From: Brachyhypopomus gauderio
Taxonomy: Eukaryota; Chordata; Actinopteri; Gymnotiformes; Hypopomidae
Direction: 5' to 3'
NCBI RefSeq assembly: GCF_052324685.1
Contig: NW_027506907.1
Span: 715,244-779,243 of the forward strand
Length of the DNA stretch: 64,000 nt
Below, piece after piece: positions 20,888 through 33,276 of the stretch. Each line of letters starts with the position of its first letter. Position 1 is the first letter of the stretch. The position numbers were made by a program, and so were the translations under genes. The notes under the pieces are model-generated. The model ran no database searches, was not told the origin of the DNA, and worked only from the letters and a program-made list of their open reading frames with translations.

Positions 20888-22158
20888 ATGGCCGACGTTC
20901 CGCCCTTAATTAACATCTCTGTGTCTTTAAAGATGCAACCGAACGATGGTCCGGTGTTTTATAAAGCCGATGGAACAAGGTTTGGACAGACAAGGACAAT
21001 AAAATTGCTTACGGGATCGAAATACAAAATAGAGGTGATCATGAAACCGGGGAGCGCGGAGGCCACGTATGTATGCTAAACTCAGCGGTTCTTTCTTAGG
21101 TGAATAGCCTGTTCGTATTTAGATGCTGCAGAAATTTTAGCCTAATTTGCCTAATCAAATAATTCCTGCACCGAATGAAGACGAAAAAGACCATTAGAGG
21201 CGCACCTGACGCGTGGGCCTCCCCAGAAGATATGCGACAGCACGGTAGCCTGCTAGCCCATGTCCACGGTGGCCAGTGGAACAGCCTACATTTAAACGTG
21301 GATGCGTTAAGGACGTTCCCTTTCATGCAGCTCGTTTACGTGCAGTTATATCTCCGTTTCAGCATTTATGTTAAAAACGTAAACAGAGAAATGGCGATAT
21401 ACAGTATGCCTTATTAATCTGTTTGGTATGTTTCTGTACCGACTGCTGTAATGCGATTTTCAGTTCTATGGGAATCGGCGGAACCAGCTTTCCTATGGAG
21501 CAACAGTCCAAAGACGACGAAAGTATTGTATACCACGGCTTTTACGACACCGAGGGAGTCCCACACACCAAAAGCGGGGACAGGCAACCCGTGCAAGTCT
21601 CTATACAGGTGAGCAACCAGTTACCGAACAGAACGCGATATCTAGGGTTATAAAATGCACCCCAAGGCGTTGACAGTCGTTCATGCTTGAGAGAAGTTGT
21701 AGAAAAACAGGTTTTGTTGTTTTTTTTATTCCAAATACACTTTAAGGGATATAAAGTGAGAAGCGATACATGTCATCAAAGGTCCCAATGCAAACTATGT
21801 GAAGTCAGGAATGATTTCTCAATTTATTAACATAAAATTACTAAAAGGGGCAATGTCATATATTTTTATGTTTTCAAGCTTGACAAAATGTAGTATATAC
21901 CAGAAATAAAAGAAAAACAGTTAAAGTATTGAGTTGTGCTTGGCTCCCAAATGTAACCAACATTAATAAGTTGATATGCTGTCTCCTCCTCAGTTCAAGG
22001 ACGCCGGCGTGTTTGAGACGGTGTGGCAGGTGAAGTACTATAACTACTACAAGCGCGAGCATTGTCAGTTTGGCAACAAATTCAACTGCATTGAGTATGA
22101 GGTGAAGCCCAACGAAACACGCAGCCTGATGTGGATCAACAAGGAGCTCTTCCAGTAG
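20888..22158 (+). CDS. cnrip1: Cannabinoid receptor-interacting protein 1
   Basis: Cytoplasmic protein that binds the C-terminal tail of the CB1 cannabinoid receptor and modulates its constitutive activity. Exons: 20888-21066, 21464-21608, 21994-22158. Phases join cleanly to give 162 aa; the human protein has 164. Conserved blocks are clear: [57 protein letters not shown] and [13 protein letters not shown]. The middle of the protein (start of exon 2) is the least conserved part. The start is the ATG in MADVPP, aligned with human MGDLPG. It sits in the same orientation as ppp3r1, which follows 2.4 kb downstream, as in the human 2p14 order. Teleosts carry two copies; which one this is was not determined. 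Confidence 0.96.
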
Positions 22159-22306
22159 AAGACTGCCGCCATAGCAACAGCTGCCTTGACTACAGCACAG
22201 CAGTACAACAGCCTTGTGGGCTGTAACCATCACGGGGCAGTTTACGTTCCAGACTGAGGTTTAAGTGTGTGAAGGAATATATTAGCCATAAATGCTAAAA
22301 TAACTG

Positions 22307-22312
22307 AATAAA
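22307..22312 (+). other. Candidate cnrip1 polyadenylation signal
   Basis: AATAAA about 150 bases after the cnrip1 stop. Longer 3' ends are possible. Confidence 0.5.
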
Positions 22313-22833
22313 AGGTACTGGGGGCCTATGTTACCTGTTTTGTGTATATAATTCTGACCTGGTCCTGCTAACGTCTATTAGCAAGTTACATTCTGATAGC
22401 ACTGTTAGCATTTCTGGATGACATATTCCTTTTTGAGAAAGAGGAGAAGACCTCCAACCAATGGGATCAGTACTACAGAGTTTCAGAACAATTACTGAAA
22501 TTAAGTGCTCAGCATTCATGTTATCTGTTTGTATCATTGATTAAGCATGTCTTAATTGTTTTGATGATCCAGGCTTTGTTTCGTATGAGTTCCTTGTGTA
22601 GCGATTGTTTGGACACACTCCCTAATGTTGATTTTTTAATTATTTTTTTGCACCCCAACTCTTTTGTGACCTAAGGCTAAGATTATGCATAATCTTATTT
22701 TCCCCTGGTTCTCCATATCAGATACCAAACAAATGCATCAAAATAGATCTCAGTCATGGTGTATGGTGAGATAGGAGAGAGAAACCCCAACTACCACCTA
22801 ATATTGATTTATGACTTGGCAAAGGTCACAGCA

Positions 22834-22870
22834 CATCCATCCATCCATCCATCCATCCATCCATCCATCC

Positions 22871-22951
<81 letters not shown>
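22834..22951. repeat. (CATC)n(TATC)n tetranucleotide microsatellite
   Basis: About ten CATC units followed by about twenty TATC units, uninterrupted. Confidence 0.95.
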
Positions 22952-23264
22952 CAAAACCTATTTTTGAAACTGTGCCTATTAGCTGATCGTGCATGGGCAT
23001 ACAGTTACTCAAGGGTTTCAGCTGTAGTCATTGGGCAGTGCTCAGTAACGCTTGCGGTGCTCTCTCACTATACTGATATATGTATATTTGAACCTATTTA
23101 TTAATGTAATGTGAAAAACAATAGACCAATCAATTGATATTGTGATCTCCCACTGGGTCTGATTTACTTGTGAGTGGTATGTGTATTTATATATTGTGTG
23201 AAAGAATATTGTAACTGCTTCTCATTTATGTTGGTTTTGGGTTGTTGTTGTTTTGTTTTTTAAG

Positions 23265-23403
23265 TTGACTGTCTCTCCATGCACAAACAATGATGATGTA
23301 CTGAAGGAGCCACTCCAGCACCTGCTTGTGTTTACCACTGATTACGGACGAATGCTGATGAATACAAGGATCCGCAATGACTGCAGCTGTCAGAGTCTGT
23401 AGT
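23265..23403 (+). other. Possible orphan or alternative terminal exon
   Basis: After a T-rich tract ending TTTTTTAAG, an open frame begins LTVSPCTNND and ends NDCSCQSL-TAG, 46 codons. Its frame fits the phase 0 end of cnrip1 exon 2, so it could serve as an alternative last exon. It has no match I recognise and may be chance. Confidence 0.2.
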
Positions 23404-24289
23404 TAATGTTTGAGTTTGGGTACTAGGTGCTAGCAGAGTGCTGCTGTGTGCTTGTGTTTTCTTTCAAACTAGCTTCTTATCAAATACATGGCAAATGCAC
23501 TCACTAACCTCCCTTGAGTGACGCCATGGGAAAGTGTTGTGGGTACTGCAAATTTGATGCATCACTTATAAAGTTCCTTGAAAATTCAAGATGGTTGGAG
23601 TGGACCTTTATTTTAGACTCATTAAAAGCTATTTGTAATTTACTGATTGATTTCATGCTGATGTTACATTGGAGTGTGTGGTGTGTATATTGTACAATAA
23701 GCATATTATTGTTTCTTTAAAAAAGAATTACTGTATAAGTCTGAACCAGAATGTTGACTTCTTTTGTAAGATAAAAGGTCATAGTGCTTAAGAAAGTTTC
23801 AGTTTGCTTTAGTTTTTGCATATGCATCATTTACGACACAAAAATGTGCCGTAAATAACCCATAAACAATACAGAAACACAGACATGAAATAAACCCAGT
23901 AATACAAACGTTTGTTTGCTGCTGTCTGGATATTTCAGTCTGAGCCCTGAGATTGTGGACATGACACTATTTTTTGCTAACATGCCAAGAGATTGTTAAA
24001 GAACGAAAGAACCAATCAGGAGACACAAAAGTGTTGAGACTGACGATCCAAAGCACGTCAAGCTAAAGAATTTTTGCATGGTCGTTTTAAGCGCATGAAA
24101 ACGCTTGATTAATAATTACACAATTCAGCCATCACCTTCCATTTTACTGTGTGTCTGCACATCAACGTCGATGCTACTGAACATTTCAGCGATAAAAGAC
24201 TAGCGGGCACGTATTCAGTGTGAGAGAGACACATAGAGGCAGAGAGAGAGAGAGAGATACCCGGATGTACTGTACTAATGCCCCTCCCC

Positions 24290-24536
24290 CTACTCGGGTT
24301 TCAGCCTCTCCGTACCGACTCAACCCACTCTGCCCGTTTCCCCCCCTCGCTGCGGATCTACCGAAGCTACCGCAGTGAATCCGTCATCCGTCGATAGAGA
24401 TACCGAGCGTAGACCTGGTGAGACGGTGTTGGCATCGGCGATATCCGTCCGAAAAATACACCTCATCCTCAGCACTGCGCCGCCGGTCAAATTCACAAAA
24501 GATTTTGCGCAGAGCGACGACAGCGCGGCCGACAGA
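24290..24536 (+). promoter_or_regulatory. ppp3r1 5' UTR and CpG-rich promoter region
   Basis: C-rich, then CpG-dense sequence leading to the start codon at 24537. CpG richness continues into the first ~500 bases of intron 1. The transcription start is not defined. Confidence 0.55.
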
Positions 24537-25189
24537 ATGGTAAGGGTTTGGCGAGGAGCTGCCGTCAGATCTTACAGTCTAGCTAGCTAATTGTATTAAA
24601 GCCCAACGTTAACCCGGGCTACACACAGCCGCAGGTTTAACACAAGCATCGAAACGACCCAAAATGTGTTTTTAAAATCCTTCGCGTCCAATATAAGCTG
24701 CATTTCGATGCAGAACAGAGTTGCTCCCGTGTCGTGATCGGAGCGTACGGAGATAAAATAGCAGCTTCGCGTAGCGCTGTGGCCCGCGTTACGACGGCCA
24801 GCCCGTGTGTGCTCTGCGCCAACTGTTGGGTTCGGGTTCTGTGTACGCGGCTCTTCCGAAACGTGAACGTCTTTATTTTAACGTTACACCACTCGGTGTA
24901 TCCGGTGAGCGTGTTGAAGGGCGTCGTGAAAAGGGAAGAGACGGCGAAAAACGTTGGTGTTGTCGGGTCGGAAGCTAGTAGGCTGCGCTCCACGGCGGCG
25001 GCGGGTGGACTTGGCCGTGTCGACGGACTGTCAAGTTAGCAGGGAACCAGTCCGGGTAGAAAACGGACCGGAAAGGTCGACGGGTTGTGAGACGAGTTAT
25101 ATATATCTATAGCTTTTCCAACAGGAACCAGACCTGTTTTCTCTTCAAGGAAAAATGGGCGATTTCAGACCATGTTTACATCTGCTGAA

Positions 25190-25258
<69 letters not shown>

Positions 25259-28200
25259 ACGGGTTGGATAAAAATCACATTTTGGTTTGTAAACTTAAGT
25301 CGGTTTAAACCGTGTTTGGATCTCAGATGTCATACACATCGCGTATTATGGCATTCATTTACACATAATAGCCTACTAACAAGTGCATTCGACTATTATC
25401 AGTAGTACTATTAGTATTATTATGGGATATCAAGACAGTTGCAGTGAATTGATTGCTCATTCTTAAAACAAATCCAAGGCAGCTTCCAACGTAAACACCG
25501 TACTTCAGTAAGTCCATATCGGATGGGGGGTTGGGGTGGTGGCCATGGACATGATGGAAGTTCTGTAGTGTGGCGTTTCTCACAAATGCTGAACCTCAAT
25601 TCGTGGTGGGTTCCATGCTGGAATTCCAGAGGTCTTGAAAAGTTACATGTAACAGTATCTGCTTTCTCTGTGTGGCCCACTATTTGAACTTTCTGGATCA
25701 GAATGTACTAGAAGAGTCTGATCCATATCTGACCATGTGCAGTACACGTTGAAATAGGCCATGCGGGATTTTTCCGAACCCTCAGGCTTCATAGCCCATT
25801 TAAACCAAGATGCTCACTTATTCTCTGGTACTAAGAATAGTCTCCATGGAGACCACAGATACAGGTTGAGCTAACCACCCCTTGCTCTGGGGAGTAAAGC
25901 CAGGAGAGCCTTCCACATGCATGCAGACCCCTTCAATGGGTTTTTGATCAGGGATACCTGTCGAGGACCATGGCTGCCTCTGGTGTACTGACAGATATAG
26001 CATAAACCCACCCACCCCCCGATATGTGGTATTGCTAGAGTTGGCCTATACACGGGAAAGGCCGTGTCACACTGCCATATCAGCACGTTCTAACTTGCAC
26101 ATCATTGATCTCGCAAGCGAGGACATGTTGTCACTTCCTGTGCTCGGATGCAAGCTTGCGTTCTCGCGTGGTCCATGCATACCATACCTGCTATGTCAGG
26201 AATGTGTTTCCCAGCCCCCGCTGCCACTGTACTGGGGAGATACCTCAAGACTTCATCAGGCCCGAGAAGTTCCACACGGCGCCTAGCTGGAGGTACCTCA
26301 ATAGTGCACGAGTGTATATATGAGTGTTTCACCCAATATACAAACAACGCTGACGACGAATGAGAAACAATGGGGGATCGGCTAGAATGATCTTGTTTGC
26401 ATAATCCTTGCAAGCTCCTGTCAGATTCCATTCATTATTAGCATTTTTTGATGGACACTGTCAGAGCTCAGTAAGAGTTTACTAGGTCTACAGCATCTTG
26501 CACTAAAAAAAACATTGCGGTGAAACTTTCTCTTGAATTTTCCCCCCTTGGTAGCCGTTTCATCGTATTTATTGCCTTTGCTTTAAAAAAAAAATATTCC
26601 TTTGAGCCTAATCAAGACGTCAACACACTTTCCTATTTTCTTTGGAAAAAGACGTACAGTGTCTGCACTCTTGTCGGTCTGGTTGTTGTGTGTCTGTCTC
26701 CTTATTGGGCAAATGGAATAGAATCCAGAGAGCCCAGTGATGTCACAAAGGCAGCTCGGAGTTCTGGCTGAATAGGACGTTCCCTTTGGCAGACGCTTCA
26801 GGTCTTTGTCTTGTCCATCTTGAATGTTATGTCCACCTTCTTTTAGGGAGTCTGCTAACCGGACCATTCCTATCATCACCTCTCGGGAACCTCATGCACA
26901 GACGAGCAATCCAGTTTTATTCAGTTTTAATGTGCTGTCGCGTGGGTCCTCCAAGTCAAAATAGCACAAAGCATGCAGACGGTGCTAATGTTAGCAAGGC
27001 TGTAGTGGTTGCTGTCTTTGTATCTTTGTACTGCGCGCAGATGTAGGAAATAAAGGGAAAGAGGCCGTGAGACACGGTTCACAGTCCTGCACAGGTGACC
27101 CAGAATGCAATTATAGCAACAAAGAGGTTTGTTGACAGTGTTGTAAGCCACACGTCCCCCACTCCTAAGCTCCACCTACACCACAGATACTTTCTGGAAA
27201 AACTACCCAAAATGCACCTGTGAATCTGCACCTTCTGTTGTTGCACTTGTGCCTTTCTCATGACTAAATGGGTGCTTGAAATTGTCGGGACTCCTGTTAG
27301 CGTCGGGACTCATGTTAGTTCTCTGTATTTCTCTCTCTTTTATCATATGTGTTCTTGATCTTTTGTAAACAAGGTGAGGGTATGCATGACCGCGTCCTGT
27401 TCAGGGGGGAAAAACTGGACATGCGGGATCGCTTTGCATGACGCTGTCCTGGTTAAATCCCGCCAATTCATAAGACCCTATGGTCACAGTAAGACCCTAT
27501 GGTCACAGTAATATGGTCGGTACATTATGCACATGGAGTCCAGCTAAGAAAAGCTTCCTCAGCCCTGAGTGACTGATTGGATGCCTTTCCTGATGGACAT
27601 CTGTCTTGTTTAGTTTTTTCTCTGGTAACTGATATCCATATAGGGCAACATACTGACTTCACGTGGTTTTGCTAAATGGCTCCCCAGCGCACCGCTAATT
27701 TCTTGTAACAAAACCTGGGATGGCCCCGCCCCTCTCCGCCCTCGTGTGGCCGATCTAACCCTTAAACAAAGGTGCTTACATGCACTTAATGAATAGAACG
27801 AAGACGGCTGAAACCGACGTTACCCCCGGATCCACATACACACACACACACACACACAGTCATCCTTTAATAACCCGCATCACTGAGTAATGCTTTGGAA
27901 TAGACATTATAATGGACTGGCAAACATTCATGCAGCTCGCTCGCTATGGTTTTGTTTGAGGTCATGTGATGTCTGTACGTGCTATATCGAGTTCCGAGAT
28001 TAACATTTGAATTTCTCATGGAAGCCACGCCTTCCTGTGCAACGCAAGGTGGTTGGTATGGAGACGGATCAAAAGCTAAGCTTGCGTTCGCGCTTTTAAG
28101 CGAGCCTTCATGTAGTGCACAGACAGAGGCACGATGGTGCAGGCAGGCTAAGATAAGACCCTTCTCTGATGTATGGAGACGCTGGTCTGTCCGCGGTACC

Positions 28201-31066
28201 CAGCAGGATTGACGTACGGTTCAGCTCCAGTAGGTATCCGGGGGTGGAGAGGTGGGTTTGGAATGAGTGCTGGTGTGAGAGCTTGTCTCCTAGATTACAT
28301 GTTTTTTAATCAGGGATATTATTGATGTCCTCAATTATTCATTATGTCATAGCTGTTTGGTTTGATGTTTCTTCTGTTTAACCCCAGAAAGTGCAAAAAC
28401 CAAATGAATAAGTAAACTGAATTTAAAGTGAATTTAAAAGATGTAAGCTTTAATGAGAAATGCTAAATAGTGCTGTGAAGAAAGGTTAAAGACAAAAAGA
28501 GGTTGTGTACTTGATGGAGACTGTTGTGTCTGTAATGAAGTGTAGCAGGAAAAGTTCCTCAGGCGTCCCAAAACCAGACGCACGTCTCCTTCTTTGCTCC
28601 GTCTCCCCGCATGCCTGTCTTCTGTCCCCTCTCTTCCCTCCCCTCTCCTCTCTCTCACATCTTCTTTCTCTCCCCTTTCCCCTCCTCTCTGCCCCCTCTC
28701 ACTTCTTCTCTCTCTCTTTTCCCTCTCCCTCTGTTTCCCATTTGTACATGCTCCACAGCGATGCAGCAGATTGGTGGTGGGTTGTCTGGCTTTGCCTCAT
28801 ATTTGTGTCTCTCTCTCTCTCTCTTTGTGTGTCTGTATTTTTGTGCAGTGTGTTGTGCTTTTTCCCCCCCCTTGCATAATGACATGCGCTCATCTGTGGA
28901 TACGCCCAGGCAGCAGGCTCTCAGGGTGTAGCCCACACAGCCTCTCAGGGTGTAGCCCACACAGTAGGCTACAGCCTCTCAGGGTGTAGCTCACACAGTA
29001 GGCTACAGCCTCTCAGGGTGTAGCTCACACAGTAGGCTACAGCCTCTCGGGGTGTAGCTCACACAGTAGACTACAGCCTCTCGGGGTGTAGCTCACGCAC
29101 AGCCTCTCAGGGTGTAGCTCTCACAGTAGGCTACAGCCTCTCAGGGTGTAGCTCTCACAGTAGGCTACAGCCTCTCAGGGTGTAGCTCACACAGTAGGCT
29201 ACAGCCTCTCAGGGTGTAGCTCACGCACAGCCTACAGCCTCTCAGGGTGTAGCTCACACACAGGCTACATCCTCTTCAGGGTGTAGCTCACACACAGGCT
29301 ACAGCCTCTCAGTGTGTAGCTCTCGCACAGACTACAGCCTCTCGTGGTGTGGCGATATGCTTACAGTCCATCCTCTTCATCATAACCCTAGCCAAACCGT
29401 AACAGTTTGTGTCGTAAAATTGTGCTTAATTTCTAGTTTATTGTTAGTAAATAACTGGAACACTTGTCATTTTCACGTTGATTTTAATTTTTAAAAAATT
29501 GAATGCATATATATATATAAAATCTTCATAGAAACGAATAACATAAGACGGTGCAAAGGTTGTGATGGTGCGGTCGTACTGGTTCCCTCCCGTGCTGGTC
29601 CAGCGAGACCCGCTGGGGGGCGGCCCAGTCCGGGCGGCCCCCACTTGGGCCTTCGTCGTTTGCCGCACTCTGCATCCTTAAAGAAACCTCGTTCCTTCTG
29701 GCCACCGTGCTGGTAGAATGGCGCGACGTCACATCGCTTCTAACGGGTGGCTTGGTCTCGCCACGGAGACGCGGCGGCAACGTTTACGCCGGCCGCGTCT
29801 CATTTAATAGCTAGTGCCCTTTAACAAGTGCACTTCCCCCTGAAGCCACTCCACACAGAAGGTACCCGGACACAGAGAACGTAATCCCACGGTTACATTT
29901 TGGCTCGGTGAATACATTTAAGATTATTAATCCCTCCTGTCGCTATCGTGATTATTGACCTTTTCATATAATTAATGATGTTCTGTGTTTTGTTGTGCTT
30001 GATTTGTTTGAGTAATACTGTCGGTTTTTTTTGTTTTTTTTTTTAGGGAAATGAAGCAAGTTATCCTCTGGAGATGTGTTCTCACTGTGAGTATCCGCCC
30101 GCTGGCCTCTTGCACTTCTCTGTGGGAAATCACACGGACTCTTCAGTGTTCTTCACGTTGGGCGGGTTGACTGTGGGTAGACGTTGCCTAATGTGCCCAT
30201 AATGCACTGCTCCCTTTTATGGGTGAGGGTAAACTGTGAGGAAGGGTTATTGGCAAAGTTATGGCTCGCTCCGCTGGACCGCTCACCCATGTTTTTAATG
30301 GTGGGTTTTTATATGCAGGTCCCAGATCAGTTATATGACCCTTAAATGATGCTTCCAGTAGTTGAAGATGGGTAATTAGAGCGCAGGAGCTGATCCACAG
30401 TCAGATTGTCCCCACACTAACTGTATACAGCGATAACTTAAGAGTGTATGCAGAAGTGCAACTGAGATCAGTTGCAGCAGTTAACTTGAGGGCTTTTTGA
30501 ATGTAGATAATATTAGGAGGACTGATCCTAGGTCAGTTGGGTAATGCAGGCAGGGAGGGTAACCAGAGCCCACAATGTGGCCTGGACGAGTGACTGATGG
30601 ATGTTGGCGTGGCGACGGAGGCTATAAATGCCTCCTGTCTGGTAAAGGTCACACACGAGGGAGAGCCTCACTTATTTTTAGAGTGTGCGTGTGTGTGCCT
30701 GTACGTTCATGTGTGTGTGTGCGCGCATGTACATGCATGCATGCACATAGACACGTGTGTAAGGTGCACGCGCACACACACACACACACATGCATGCTTG
30801 TCTGAGTGTGTGTGTGCGTGCGCATGTACCTGCGTGTGCATGTATGCATGTCTGAGTGAGCGTGTGGTCATGGGGTTAATGGGGTTAAAGACTGTGTGTG
30901 TGTTGGGGGGGGGAGTGGCACTTCAGGACAGGTGATCTTACACCAGTAGTCATCAGAGCGGAGACTTAATGGAAGGTGTGTGCGTGTGTCTGGCGTGCTT
31001 GCAGGAAACGTCATAGGTTAGACGGGGGTCAGGTTGGCTATGTTTGGCCTTATGAGAGTGTCTGTC

Positions 31067-31133
<67 letters not shown>

Positions 31134-33216
31134 CAGAAGGAAGCTTCTTAACTCGCCATGAATTTTGAAGTACTGTCCTTTTGACTTCAGACATCAGAAA
31201 CATCAGACCACATGCACACAAGCACGCACTCATACAGCACGCACTCATACAGCACGCACTCATACAGCACGCACTCATACAGCACGCACTCATACAGCAC
31301 GCACTCATACAGCACGCACTCATACAGCACGCACTCATACAGCACACACTCGTACTCACACACAAGCACACACTCATACAGCACACACAATAAGTGTAAA
31401 AGGAGTGAGAAGTCTGTAAGGGTGTGAGTGAACTGTCCACATTAATGTATTTCACTGTCTATCATCAGGAACTACACTACCCACAGCTCTCTGCTCTGTT
31501 CTAGTAAAGTCTCCATGGCAACTTCAACATCGGTCTCAAGCTTCTGAAATGACATTCATAAGGCTTAGATATATCTGTTAGTCTCTCTCTGTCTCTCTCT
31601 GTCTCTGTCTGTCTGCCTCTCTTGTCTCTCTCTGTGGGTGTGGGTGTGTGTGTGGGTGTGTGAGCGAGCAGTGGTGGCTTGCAGGGCACTTGAACAGCAG
31701 AAGTAGAATCAAAGTGTCCAGAGTCTTTTAGGTGTTTCTCATGCATCTCCGTGGTGATGGTCGTTAGCTAGCCACCGCTAACACTCCTGCTCCACTGATG
31801 CACTCTTCCCTCGGCAGGCCACACTAATCGTCTGCAGATTCGCTTTAACAGAGTGATCACAGGCCAGCTGGTGTGAAACTAAGCCACCTGTTGGTGAGCT
31901 GGGTGCTTAGCAACCATAACAACATCCCATGATCTTCCTGTAATTAGCACTTGTGGCCACAGAACTATCCGACGACATGGCTGACCCTCCTGTGAGGGGC
32001 CGTGGTCTGGCTCTGAGTTTGTCCGCTCCCTAAAGGCCGTTGGCTGACCGTGGACTCAGTGCTCGACCACGCCACTGTGAGCAGCAGAGCGGCCCTGGAG
32101 GGCAAGTCTGTCTGGACTGGTCTGTGTGTCGGGCAGTTGTGTAGACGTACCTCCAGGTCTGCCGCTGTTAGGAGGAGAGGGGGATGGGAGAGGAGCAGAG
32201 AGTGGAGAGAGCACTCATCACAGACAAGTGAAGAAAATCTCAGCTCTGTCAGAAATGTAGGGCTCTCCACACACCCCCACACACACCCCCACACACACAC
32301 AGAGAAACATACACACACACACACTGCCTGGCCTTTTAAAAAATGGAAAGACGTCCCGTTGCCTTGGAAAATGTGTCAGTCTGTTTTGGGTCAAATCACT
32401 GCATCAAGCAGAGAAAACATCTAAAGAGATTACAGAAGCTGCTAAAATTGGGTTAAGAACTCATTATTGAACATTGGAAGGATAGTGGGGACCCATCGTC
32501 TTCGAGGAAGAACACGCAATGTGAAGGAACTTGTGGGACTGAGCAGCGGTGTGGCCTTCAGAAACCCACTAGTCAGTGAGGCGTACTGGGGGAGAGGCTT
32601 GAATTTGCTAGGGAGCGTAAAGATTGGACTCTGGAGCAGTGGAAGAAGGTCACGTGGTCCGAGTCCAGACCGACCCTGTTCCAGAGTGATGGTCATCAGG
32701 GTAAGACGAGAGGCAGGTGAAGTGATGCCTAGTGCCCACTGTACAAGCCCGTGGGGGCGGGGCTATGATCTGGGGGCGCTGCAGTTGGTCAGATCTGGTT
32801 CAGCAGTATGTGCTGAAAGAACATGAATATACTGAATGACCAGGTTATTCCAGTAGTGGATCCTCTCTTCCCTGACGGCACGGCCATATTCCAAGATGAC
32901 AATGCCAGGATTCATTGGGCTTGAATTGTGAATCAGTGGTTCAGGGATCACGAGGCATCATTTTCACACATGGATTGGCCCCCACAGAGTCCAGGCCTGA
33001 ACCCCTTTGAGAATCTTGATGTGCTTTGTACAGCGGTCAGATTCTACCATCACTGCAGAAGCCCGTTGAAACAACGCCAGAGTGAATGTGTGCCATAATT
33101 AAAGCTAAAGGCAGTTCAACTAAATATTACAGTGTGACCTTTTTATTGGTTGCGACTTTTTTTTTTTTTTTAGGCCAGGCAGTGTATGAGGGGGTGGGGC
33201 TAATGGGGGAGAGGGT

Positions 33217-33276
<60 letters not shown>

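Larger units (their letters stand above)
22313..24289. other. cnrip1 to ppp3r1 intergenic region
   Basis: No further gene recognised. It contains the CATC/TATC microsatellite, a possible orphan exon at 23265-23403, A/T-rich UTR-like sequence at 23500-23800, and a short GA run at 24241-24256 just before the ppp3r1 5' region. Confidence 0.4.

Noticed and set aside
26520-27261. Several overlapping frames of 80-110 codons in ppp3r1 intron 1
   Set aside because: They occur on both strands without domains, repeats of known families or splice signals; consistent with chance.
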